From positions 1 to 64,000 of the IMG/VR virus record IMGVR_UViG_3300030328_001739: DNA of 64,000 nucleotides; one strand, 5' to 3'. The stretch is from a virus. Positions 49,844-56,976 of the stretch are shown here, one piece after another (the stretch's first letter is position 1; every line of letters starts with the position of its first letter). The notes under the pieces were generated by a model, which saw only the letters and a list, made by a program, of their open reading frames with translations, was not told the DNA's origin and did not search any database. A program made the translations under genes and the position numbers.

Positions 49844-51354
49844 AGTCTGAATCTAACATACCTTGAATTAGAGTCTCTATGTGGACTACTTCTAGGTTTA
49901 TCCTTAGACTTACCCCAAGAACCAACAGAAGCACTACCTCCAACCATAGGAGAATCATTTCCTTGTTTACTTTGGAACTGGTCTACTGCATGAGCAAGAG
50001 CCATAACAATATCGTTATGCCTACCTTTGTCAACAATAATGCCCCCATCCCAAGCATGAGTTTCTAATTCTTCTAACATTTCATTCATTATCTTTCTAGT
50101 ATGGTCGTTTCCATAGGGGATAATTATTTTACCTTGTTCAAACCAACTTCTTAGTCTCATAAGTAGTGATTGCTTCATAACTCTATTCTGTACTGGGCTA
50201 CCTCGATAATCTACGTTTGCCCCTTTATTCACTAGCAACGCTTGATACAGTCTTTGAAAACCAGCAGACTCGGCAGCAAAGATAGGATTCTTATATACAC
50301 TACATAATCTAATAATTTCATCTGCTTGTTTACTAGGCTCAAAGTCATTATGTCTCCATACATTAACAATATGTAGAAACCCTTCTGTATCTTGTCTTAG
50401 TACAACCATAACGCTGTAATCTTTACCTATACCATGAGAAGGGTCAAACCCTATAACATATCTACCACTATGTTGTTTTTCGTATTCTAATGTAGCATCC
50501 ATGTCTAAATGCTTTCTAGTTAATCTAGAAGGATATACAGCAGAGTCGTCATCAACTACTCTACATAAATACTCTTGTGAAAATGCTAACTCACCCATAG
50601 CAACACGTTGCTCTAGTAAAAACTCTACACTTCTATACTCAGGCCAAAGGCATTTGGGGATTACATTATTAGGGTCTTTAGACCATTCATCGTAATTAAT
50701 AATGCTACCCTCCTTCCAACTCTTCCAAGCCTCATTGTTTAGCATTTCTGTATGATATAAGTCTGTTAACGCTAATGGCGTACCTACTACGAAGATAGAT
50801 GTATCAGGACTCAGCATAGGGGTCATTTTCTTACGAAACCAGTTACGGACTACTTCATCAGACATATCACCTGAATCATCTAATACGTCATCTAGGATAA
50901 TACGAGCAGGGTGTTCTCCACGAATAGCAGAACCTACTGATGATGCTTTAATCCAAGAACCATTATTAAGACGCAGTTCCCATTTACCGCCACGCTTCTC
51001 ATCAAGCATTTTAGACAAATCGGGATGTCTTCTCATGTCTTCTCTTATTTCTTCTAGTCTGTTTGCTGCTAAGTCTTTACTAGCAGAGAACAACCAAGTT
51101 GTAAAGGGCTTATTACGCCATTTTTCAAATAAAAGGGAATGTAATGCTTTAACTCTTAATGTAGTGGATTTACTATGGTCCCTCGGAGCAATCAATAACA
51201 CACGATGTACTTGTGAGCCTTTACGGTCATTGAACAGTTCAAACCATTCACCTATGTGATTACCCCAAGTGTAACCTAGCCATTCGTAAAAATGTTGGTG
51301 GTCGTATCTACTTCTTTGTAGATTGAAACTACTCATCAGTCCATTCATATTCAT
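49840..51354 (-). CDS. terL: Terminase large subunit, 504 aa
   Basis: It is the DNA-packaging motor. The ATPase has a Walker A-like LLIAPRDHSKSTT near residues 51-63 and Walker B RIILDDVLDD near 150. The C-terminal RNase H-like nuclease has GFDPSHGIGKDYS near 300 (catalytic Asp), a middle FAAESAGFQ acidic motif and NDIVMALAHAVDQF near 463. The start is ATG 51354 (MNMNGLMSSF); 51357 and 51348 are also possible. It lies downstream of a phosphoesterase gene, separated by a small acidic gene. Confidence 0.9.
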   Translation of the reverse strand: MNMNGLMSSFNLQRSRYDHQHFYEWLGYTWGNHIGEWFELFNDRKGSQVHRVLLIAPRDHSKSTTLRVKALHSLLFEKWRNKPFTTWLFSASKDLAANRLEEIREDMRRHPDLSKMLDEKRGGKWELRLNNGSWIKASSVGSAIRGEHPARIILDDVLDDSGDMSDEVVRNWFRKKMTPMLSPDTSIFVVGTPLALTDLYHTEMLNNEAWKSWKEGSIINYDEWSKDPNNVIPKCLWPEYRSVEFLLEQRVAMGELAFSQEYLCRVVDDDSAVYPSRLTRKHLDMDATLEYEKQHSGRYVIGFDPSHGIGKDYSVMVVLRQDTEGFLHIVNVWRHNDFEPSKQADEIIRLCSVYKNPIFAAESAGFQRLYQALLVNKGANVDYRGSPVQNRVMKQSLLMRLRSWFEQGKIIIPYGNDHTRKIMNEMLEELETHAWDGGIIVDKGRHNDIVMALAHAVDQFQSKQGNDSPMVGGSASVGSWGKSKDKPRSSPHRDSNSRYVRFRL

Positions 51355-51559
51355 CACTCATCATAGTGCTATTTAAGATTAGTGGAAAACCAACCCACTC
51401 AGCCATATACTCTACTAGGCTTTCTATTTCAGACCTATCTAATATTGCTGTCATCATAGATTGTGTTTCATCAACTAAACAAATTACCAATGAGTCTTCG
51501 TCATCTACTGATTCACCAACTATTACAGCAGAGTCATTTGTTTGCCAACCATCAACCAT
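51329..51559 (-). CDS. Small acidic protein, 76 aa
   Basis: It is acidic and mixed alpha/beta (DSAVIVGESVDDEDSLVICL, then LVEYMAEWVGFP). It overlaps the terminase start in another frame and begins at the phosphoesterase stop. It may assist packaging. No family is recognised. Confidence 0.5.
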   Translation of the reverse strand: MVDGWQTNDSAVIVGESVDDEDSLVICLVDETQSMMTAILDRSEIESLVEYMAEWVGFPLILNSTMMSDEYEWTDE

Positions 51560-52791
51560 TAATTATCACCATTTAGTGTTTTTAATGTAGCAACGCCATC
51601 TCTTAAATCAGAGAACACTTGTATATGTCTTCTATCAGGGGATAGTATAACCATAGGACAGGTAGCCCTTTCTTTTTGGAAACCAATCATTTCAGCAAAA
51701 CTGTCTATTAGTTTATATGAACCCGGCCTAACAGCCCAACGCTCAAGACCATGACGGGTGAACGGTTCTATTACAGGCGTGTGGTGATGACCTACTACAC
51801 CTATATCAAAATCACACTCACCATCTTCCCACATCTTTTTAATTACTCTAGCAGGGTTAAGGGATGAGTTACCTCTTCTTTTGTGTCTAATAGAGAAGTT
51901 ATAGGGGATATTATTAACTAACAGACGAATATTCAGTTCGTGGGCGTGGTAGATGACATCTAGGTCTGCTACTTTCTTAGCAAGAGGGTCATAGTCTGTT
52001 GCACCACTAGTCCAAAGGTCGTGATTACCTGCTACTACTGCTAATATTTTATCACCAAACATATCTAGGTAGTGGTCGCATAACTTCCATTGAACAGAAG
52101 GAGGGATACGTTGTTTCATAGCAGGTCTTGGTTTGTCAATCATAAAGTTATCAATAAAGTCTCCAGCGTGGATAACAAAGCAATTGTCTGTATCACGTAC
52201 TAGTTCAGCATCTTCACGCATACGTGCGTGGTCTGTATAACTATTACCTATATGTTGGTCGCTCGCTAAAGCAACACCTATGTAGCCTTTTGTGTTAAAG
52301 GTGATTTCAGCCCATCTAGCACTCTCCATATTAGTAATGCTTTTTGCTGATAACTCTTCAACAGAAGCCCAAAGGTCTTCTACGCCTTGACTTATGCTTT
52401 TTAGATGTGTAGTTGTAAACTCATTCTTTTCTATTATAGTTAATGCGTTGTTAATTTTAGCATTGTGTATTCTTGCCTCCCAAGCCTTAATACTAATTTC
52501 AGGATGTTCTGCGTGAAGTTTTCTAGATAAAGACCTAGCAGTACCCTCCCAAGATTCAGGAATGTATTTATTTAGATTATTAGCCTTAGCATAAAATGTT
52601 TCAGGTACTTCTTCAGGGAAATCTTTTCTAAATGTTCGTACCTGCCAACGCCATGCTTCTGTGGACTTCTCTTTGTATATGTTGCTAAGAAATCTAGCAA
52701 AGGCTGTATCTGAACCTAATTCGTGCCAATCTTCTTTGTGTTTTCGTATAGTATTTAATTCGGGTGTTTTCATGCTTGTACGGCTTCCCAT
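51559..52791 (-). CDS. Calcineurin-like metallophosphoesterase with N-terminal helical domain, 410 aa
   Basis: The C-terminal domain has the metallophosphoesterase motifs LASDQHIGN (D..H), IHAGDFIDN (GD), VAGNHDLW (GNHD) and GVVGHHHTP (GH.H). The N-terminal roughly 130 residues are helical, with repeats resembling helix-turn-helix units (FARFLSNIYKE, SLSRKLHAEHPE). It could be a DNA/RNA phosphatase or nuclease (Mre11/SbcD or LigD-like class) acting at genome ends before packaging. ATG 52791 is chosen because TTAATAAG lies about 31 nt upstream; 52773 is an alternative. Confidence 0.75.
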   Translation of the reverse strand: MGSRTSMKTPELNTIRKHKEDWHELGSDTAFARFLSNIYKEKSTEAWRWQVRTFRKDFPEEVPETFYAKANNLNKYIPESWEGTARSLSRKLHAEHPEISIKAWEARIHNAKINNALTIIEKNEFTTTHLKSISQGVEDLWASVEELSAKSITNMESARWAEITFNTKGYIGVALASDQHIGNSYTDHARMREDAELVRDTDNCFVIHAGDFIDNFMIDKPRPAMKQRIPPSVQWKLCDHYLDMFGDKILAVVAGNHDLWTSGATDYDPLAKKVADLDVIYHAHELNIRLLVNNIPYNFSIRHKRRGNSSLNPARVIKKMWEDGECDFDIGVVGHHHTPVIEPFTRHGLERWAVRPGSYKLIDSFAEMIGFQKERATCPMVILSPDRRHIQVFSDLRDGVATLKTLNGDN

Positions 52792-52814
52792 AGACCACAC
52801 TAGGAAACAGATGC

Positions 52815-52823
52815 CTTATTAAC
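52815..52823 (-). promoter_or_regulatory. TATA-like box of the phosphoesterase-terminase operon
   Basis: Minus-strand TTAATAAGG, about 31 nt before ATG 52791. It lies at the outer edge of the divergent AT-rich region holding repeat copy 2. Confidence 0.35.
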
Positions 52824-52888
52824 TTTAATTAATTTTGTTGTTTTTAATTATTTCAGAAAGAATACTTTAGACTAGTATAACACTTTTT

Positions 52889-53034
52889 TTATTCTTTTAA
52901 TACTCTATGGGGTATTTTAGGAAAAGGGGGTAGTATAAATCTCTAAATGTCTTATAGAGTATTGAAAGAATAAAATAAACGCTGTGCTGAAAGCAAGTAA
53001 TTTGTATTTATTAATTTTAGTAACAAAAAGAATA
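52889..53034 (+). repeat. Duplicated AT-rich promoter-proximal element, copy 2
   Basis: The inverse complement of copy 1 (34762-34910): identical AAGTAATTTGTATT (52995-53008) and AGTATTGAAAGAATAAA (52958-52974), and a similar block at 52889-52918 (25 of 30 bases). Its own arms 52887-52908 and 52954-52975 form an inverted repeat with 21 of 22 matches. It lies just upstream of the TATA box of the portal operon, in the same relation as copy 1 to its promoter. Confidence 0.7.
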
Positions 53035-53046
53035 AAAATCTAAATG

Positions 53047-53056
53047 GTGATATATC
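53047..53056 (+). promoter_or_regulatory. TATA box, leaderless promoter of the head operon
   Basis: GTGATATATC, about 28-29 nt before ATG 53078, directly downstream of repeat copy 2. Confidence 0.5.
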
Positions 53057-53077
53057 GAAGGTTTTTGTTGTTGAGAT

Positions 53078-53353
53078 ATGGATGAGGCGACACTTGCGGT
53101 TATGGCGAGATTAGATTTAGTTAGAGATGATGTATCTGACATAAAGACTGTTTTGAGAGAACAACAAAAAGAACACGCAAGTCATGGTGAAAGACTAACA
53201 GAAGTAGAATCATCATTACTTGTAGTAAAAAGTAATCAAGAAAAGATATTAGATGGTCCTGTGTATAGTTTAGACCGCTTTATTACAAAAAGAGTAGCAC
53301 AGATGACAGGCGGTATGGGTATGGTGCTTTATATTCTTTACTCTATGCTTTAG
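53078..53353 (+). CDS. Coiled-coil protein with C-terminal membrane helix, 91 aa
   Basis: The N-terminal roughly 65 residues are a charged coiled coil (LVRDDVSDIKTVLREQQKEH), and the last roughly 18 (GGMGMVLYILYSML) form a membrane helix. The layout resembles the 2562 gene. It leads the head operon. A holin-like or spanin-like role is possible but unproven. Confidence 0.55.
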   Translation: MDEATLAVMARLDLVRDDVSDIKTVLREQQKEHASHGERLTEVESSLLVVKSNQEKILDGPVYSLDRFITKRVAQMTGGMGMVLYILYSML

Positions 53354-53390
53354 CGAAAGGATGATAAGGCATTGACAATCTCTGATAAAT

Positions 53391-54863
53391 ATGGGCTTAT
53401 TCGATAGAATACTCGGAAGAAACGAAAAAATCGTTGAAAAAAGCGAAATAAACTTCACAAACGCTTGGGCTAACGCACGAAGGGCTGATTCTAGCGAAAA
53501 TCCTATGCTTTTGGCTGCTGCTGCTGGTCTTAGCGATATTATGAGTCAAAGCAACAGATTGAGAACAAATACTAACTTTGCTACTGATTTCGATATTTAT
53601 GATTCAATGCTAGAGTTGGACCCCGAATTAAACGGTGCAGTACGGGCAGTATCTCTAACTGCTAACAATTACGATATTAATTATCGTGGTGCAAAGAACT
53701 CTAAGATTAGAGAAGGAATTAGAATGTTAGTAGAAGAAACTATTGATTTCGATGACATATTAATTAACGCCATGAGAAACCTAATGGTGTATGGTAACGA
53801 TATAAACAAACTAGTTGGTAAGACTGGTGTAGGTATAACACAAGTTCAATCTTTACCAATATCACAAATGACAATAACAGACGGTAGACCTAGTACACAA
53901 CAGACAGATAGGATGAATCCTATTATAGAACCAAGTACTTATATTATCAGAGAAGGAGATTCAACCGAGGAACAGTTCAATGCTGATGAGATTCTACATA
54001 TTAGGATAGATTATAGAAGCCATTGGTTCTTAGATTCTGAAAACAGAGAGACTTATGGTATATGGGGAGCATCTAGGTTTTCTTCTCTAAAACAAGCAAT
54101 AAGAGCAAAATATAACACACTAAACAATAGGATGGCTTTAGAAGAATCAATGACTAAACAATTCATAACTATTAACAGGTCTGCAATAGAACACATAACC
54201 GACCCTGATGAACAAAAGGCTAGACTTACTTTTATTATGGATGAGGTAGTAAAAACATTAGAATCACTTAGGGGCGACCAAGTTCCTATATTCCCTGATT
54301 ACATAGAAATACACCATACTGACACTAGAAACACAATCCCCGACAACACTTCATTCCTAGATACAGTAAATGCAGACATAGCGGCTGTACTACAAGTTCC
54401 AAGAGTGGCAGCAGGTCAAGAGCGTGGTTCAACCTTCGCAGCCACATATAATGCGAATGTATGGGCTACCACCGCAATAAAGAGGCTACAAGGTATATTA
54501 GCGCAATCTATACAAGATATGTTTTCAAAACATTTAGAACTTATGGGTATAGAACACCAAATGAAAGATATTCCAAAATTAGAGTTTTCGCCAGTTGAAG
54601 ACGAATCCCCTAGTGTGCGTATGCAAAGGTCGGTGTTAGGATATAATTCAGGTATACTAACATTGAATCAATCATTAGATATTATAGGTGAACCACCAAT
54701 AGGTAGGATAGGAGATGTGAGAAAGGATGAAGAGGGTAGCGCACCTACTGGTAGGCTACCAAGAAGAGATTCACAGCCGGGGGTTGAAGAAACAACACCG
54801 GATTTAGAAGAAGAGGTTGAGGAGCCAATACAGGAAGAAACGGTAGAGGAGAACGATGAGTGA
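53391..54863 (+). CDS. Portal protein, 490 aa
   Basis: The N-terminal roughly 40 residues are followed by a typical portal body: FDIYDSMLELDPELNGAVRA, IRMLVEETIDFDDILINAMR, then a long stem helix and VPRVAAGQERGSTFAAT with NQSLDIIGEPPIGR at the end. The pattern of MLELDPEL... and DEILHIRIDYR matches SPP1/HK97-type portals. The acidic C-terminal tail (EEEVEEPIQEETVEEN) is typical. The dodecameric ring is the site of DNA entry and of terminase docking. Confidence 0.85.
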   Translation: MGLFDRILGRNEKIVEKSEINFTNAWANARRADSSENPMLLAAAAGLSDIMSQSNRLRTNTNFATDFDIYDSMLELDPELNGAVRAVSLTANNYDINYRGAKNSKIREGIRMLVEETIDFDDILINAMRNLMVYGNDINKLVGKTGVGITQVQSLPISQMTITDGRPSTQQTDRMNPIIEPSTYIIREGDSTEEQFNADEILHIRIDYRSHWFLDSENRETYGIWGASRFSSLKQAIRAKYNTLNNRMALEESMTKQFITINRSAIEHITDPDEQKARLTFIMDEVVKTLESLRGDQVPIFPDYIEIHHTDTRNTIPDNTSFLDTVNADIAAVLQVPRVAAGQERGSTFAATYNANVWATTAIKRLQGILAQSIQDMFSKHLELMGIEHQMKDIPKLEFSPVEDESPSVRMQRSVLGYNSGILTLNQSLDIIGEPPIGRIGDVRKDEEGSAPTGRLPRRDSQPGVEETTPDLEEEVEEPIQEETVEENDE

Positions 54864-55392
54864 ATTAAGTTATTTTAATTTATTCGTTTTTACAAGTGTA
54901 TATGGGGGATGTTTAATGTTAGGGTTATTAGGGGCTAAGTTGATAAATCAAAGACCTCCTCGAAAGAACATGACACAGATGAAGATGACTAATCCTAATG
55001 AAACTCTAATGCTAACTTTTGGTATGGGTGTAGTTATGGCTTGGGTAGTTATAGCAGCAACAGCATCGTACTTTAGTATAGTAGAACAACGTGAGATTTC
55101 AGATTCACAACTAACAGTTATTGGTCTATTAGGTGGTCCTGCACTTCTTATTATAACTAGTGTCTTAGATTTATTCAAAGGTAAAGAAAGTGCTAAAATA
55201 GCAGTTTTACCCGACAGACTTTCTGCTGACGTACAAGCAACTGACGCAGAAAAGACTCACGTAAGACTATTAGAAGAGTATAAGATGAAGCATGACCTAG
55301 AAATGGAGAAAATGCAGAAACAACACACTTTAGATATGGAAGCATACCAAATTACCAACAAGAAGGTAGTTAAGGATGCGAAGAAACAATGA
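54856..55392 (+). CDS. Two-helix membrane protein with coiled-coil tail, 178 aa
   Basis: Two membrane segments (about 9-27 and 52-75: FTSVYGGCLMLGLLGAKL; AWVVIAATASYFSIV), a third hydrophobic segment near 90, and a long helical tail (MEKMQKQHTLDMEAYQ). It overlaps the portal gene. It could be a holin or scaffold-membrane adaptor. No family is recognised. Confidence 0.5.
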   Translation: MSELSYFNLFVFTSVYGGCLMLGLLGAKLINQRPPRKNMTQMKMTNPNETLMLTFGMGVVMAWVVIAATASYFSIVEQREISDSQLTVIGLLGGPALLIITSVLDLFKGKESAKIAVLPDRLSADVQATDAEKTHVRLLEEYKMKHDLEMEKMQKQHTLDMEAYQITNKKVVKDAKKQ

Positions 55393-55451
55393 ATTACGAA
55401 GGACATCGTTTTATTGTTTACATTCTTAGATTGATAGGGGTTGTATTATAG
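55389..55451 (+). CDS. Hydrophobic microprotein, 20 aa
   Basis: ATG 55389 overlaps the previous stop (ATGA), and the frame ends with TAG sharing its G with the GTG start of the next gene. The product (MNYEGHRFIVYILRLIGVVL) has a hydrophobic second half. The double overlap supports translation or coupling, but the peptide may not have a function. Confidence 0.3.
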   Translation: MNYEGHRFIVYILRLIGVVL

Positions 55452-55789
55452 TGTGGGAATATAGTGCCGAGATACTTCGTGTGGTTGATGGTGATACTGT
55501 TGACGTTAGAGTGGACTTGGGTTTTAAGGTTCATTTTAACGTAAGAGTTAGATTATACGGATTGAATGCTCCTGAATCCCGAACAAGAGATTTAGAAGAA
55601 AAGAAATTAGGTTTGGCTGCTAAAGAAAGGCTAGACCAACTACTCGAAAACAAGGATATAGTCTTGAAGTCGCATGGTGTAGGTAAGTTTGGTCGTTGTT
55701 TAGGAACTTTGTACGCAAATAAAACCAACGTCAACGCACAGTTGATAAATGAGGGTCATGCTACTGAATACTATGGCGGCAAGAGGTGA
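55451..55789 (+). CDS. Thermonuclease-like (SNase-fold) nuclease, 112 aa
   Basis: The start GTG 55451 gives MWEYSAEILRVVDGDTVDV. Staphylococcal-nuclease motifs are seen in order: VVDGDTVDVRVDLG, VRLYGLNAPE (catalytic Arg), KFGRCLGTLY (second Arg/catalytic), and LINEGHATEY at the end. It is at the short end for the family but complete. It would cut DNA or RNA, perhaps host DNA or nucleic acid at the cell surface during entry. It lies in the head operon. Confidence 0.8.
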   Translation: MWEYSAEILRVVDGDTVDVRVDLGFKVHFNVRVRLYGLNAPESRTRDLEEKKLGLAAKERLDQLLENKDIVLKSHGVGKFGRCLGTLYANKTNVNAQLINEGHATEYYGGKR

Positions 55790-56622
55790 AGATGTTGACA
55801 GCAGAAGAAGCAGAGTCAATTATAGAAACAATTAACGATAGGGCGCAAGAACTAAGGTCTTTAATGATTACCCTTGCATCTATTATAGCACTTGTAATGC
55901 CGGGAATGGAAGCAGTAGGTATTCTCGATTTTACACCATACGGTAATGGAGACGACGAATGGATTACTGATGATGATTGGGAAATGGGTGATGACTTTAC
56001 CTGCGGTGATGGTTCTGTTATCCAAAACTCACTTGTTAATGACGGTTACAAGAACTGTCGAGATGGTTCAGACGAACCCGATGATAATTCATTTACTAAT
56101 GGGGATAACGATACCGTCATTGTGCGACTCGAAGGTTGCACCGATTCTGAGGCTTTGAATTATGATTCAGAAGCAGAAGAAGATGATGGTTCGTGCGAGT
56201 ATGAAGAAGAACCCGAAGAAACAGGTGGTTGTACTGACCCCGAAGCATTAAACTACGACCATTATGCTGACTTTGACGATGGTTCGTGTGAGTATCGTGA
56301 AGGGCAACCATGCGACCCTGAAATGTATGATGCTTACTTTGAATACAACAATACTACTATAACTTTCCATTGGGATGCTGATTTAATTTGCGATAATGAA
56401 CCTCACAACTTAACAGTCATTTGGACTATATATGAAAACGAAACTGGTAATTGGACTGGTATACAACCACACTTAACTTACGAAACATATTATCAAGATT
56501 GGGATTATGTTAATGTAACTGCTGGTAATCTAACAAAAGGTAAGTATGATATATTTGCTACCTTTGAAATACACGGTGATTATTCTAGAGCAGTAGATTG
56601 GTATGCGGTGGATTTAGAATGA
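55786..56622 (+). CDS. Membrane-anchored protein with LDL-receptor-A-like and GCTD repeats, 278 aa
   Basis: A GTG at 55786 overlaps the previous stop; ATG 55792 is an alternative. Residues about 24-46 (LMITLASIIALVMPGMEAVG) form a membrane anchor. Then comes FTCGDGSVIQN...KNCRDGSDEP, an LDL-receptor class A-like calcium-binding motif. Two tandem repeats GCTD.EALNYD...DDGSCEY follow (about 118-143 and 148-173). The C-terminal domain is beta-rich with several N-glycosylation sites (NNTT, NLT, NET, NWT, NVT). It is a surface protein of marine euryarchaeal style and may have been taken from the host. Confidence 0.65.
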   Translation: MKMLTAEEAESIIETINDRAQELRSLMITLASIIALVMPGMEAVGILDFTPYGNGDDEWITDDDWEMGDDFTCGDGSVIQNSLVNDGYKNCRDGSDEPDDNSFTNGDNDTVIVRLEGCTDSEALNYDSEAEEDDGSCEYEEEPEETGGCTDPEALNYDHYADFDDGSCEYREGQPCDPEMYDAYFEYNNTTITFHWDADLICDNEPHNLTVIWTIYENETGNWTGIQPHLTYETYYQDWDYVNVTAGNLTKGKYDIFATFEIHGDYSRAVDWYAVDLE

Positions 56623-56846
56623 GTGATGCTTTATCTACATTTTCGATGGTTGAGGATTATGGTCTACCTCTAGTACTTTTATTAGGTTCAATCTACGCAT
56701 TATATAGGTTTATGGTTTTCGCTCTTTATGAAGTAAAGAATGAGTTTGGCGCACACCATATAAAAGCCAAAGACGATATGCAAGATGTGAAAGTCCAACT
56801 TGCTGAAATAAAAACAAAATTGGATATGATGTTAAAAGATAAATGA
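56619..56846 (+). CDS. Membrane helix plus coiled-coil protein (holin-like), 75 aa
   Basis: ATG 56619 overlaps the previous stop (ATGA). Residues about 10-32 (YGLPLVLLLGSIYALYRFMVFAL) form a membrane helix, followed by a charged coiled coil (DDMQDVKVQLAEIKTKLDMM). It is similar in size and layout to small holins, but other roles are possible. Confidence 0.55.
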   Translation: MSDALSTFSMVEDYGLPLVLLLGSIYALYRFMVFALYEVKNEFGAHHIKAKDDMQDVKVQLAEIKTKLDMMLKDK

Positions 56847-56857
56847 GATGATTAATC

Positions 56858-56935
56858 TTGCTAGATGTTTGTTGTATTCTAGTAGGTATGTTTCTATTAG
56901 CATTTATGTTCTTAAATCCCGATAAACTACCTTAA
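56858..56935 (+). CDS. Single-pass membrane microprotein, 25 aa
   Basis: TTG 56858 with GAGATGATTAATC upstream gives MLDVCCILVGMFLLAFMFLN..., a single membrane helix, ending at TAA 56933-56935. The ribosome site is similar to that of the capsid gene. It is close to the holin-like gene. A weak start lowers confidence. Confidence 0.35.
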   Translation: MLDVCCILVGMFLLAFMFLNPDKLP

Positions 56936-56976
56936 GTTTGATAAACTTGATAAGTTAGTGGAATACTGCGACAATT

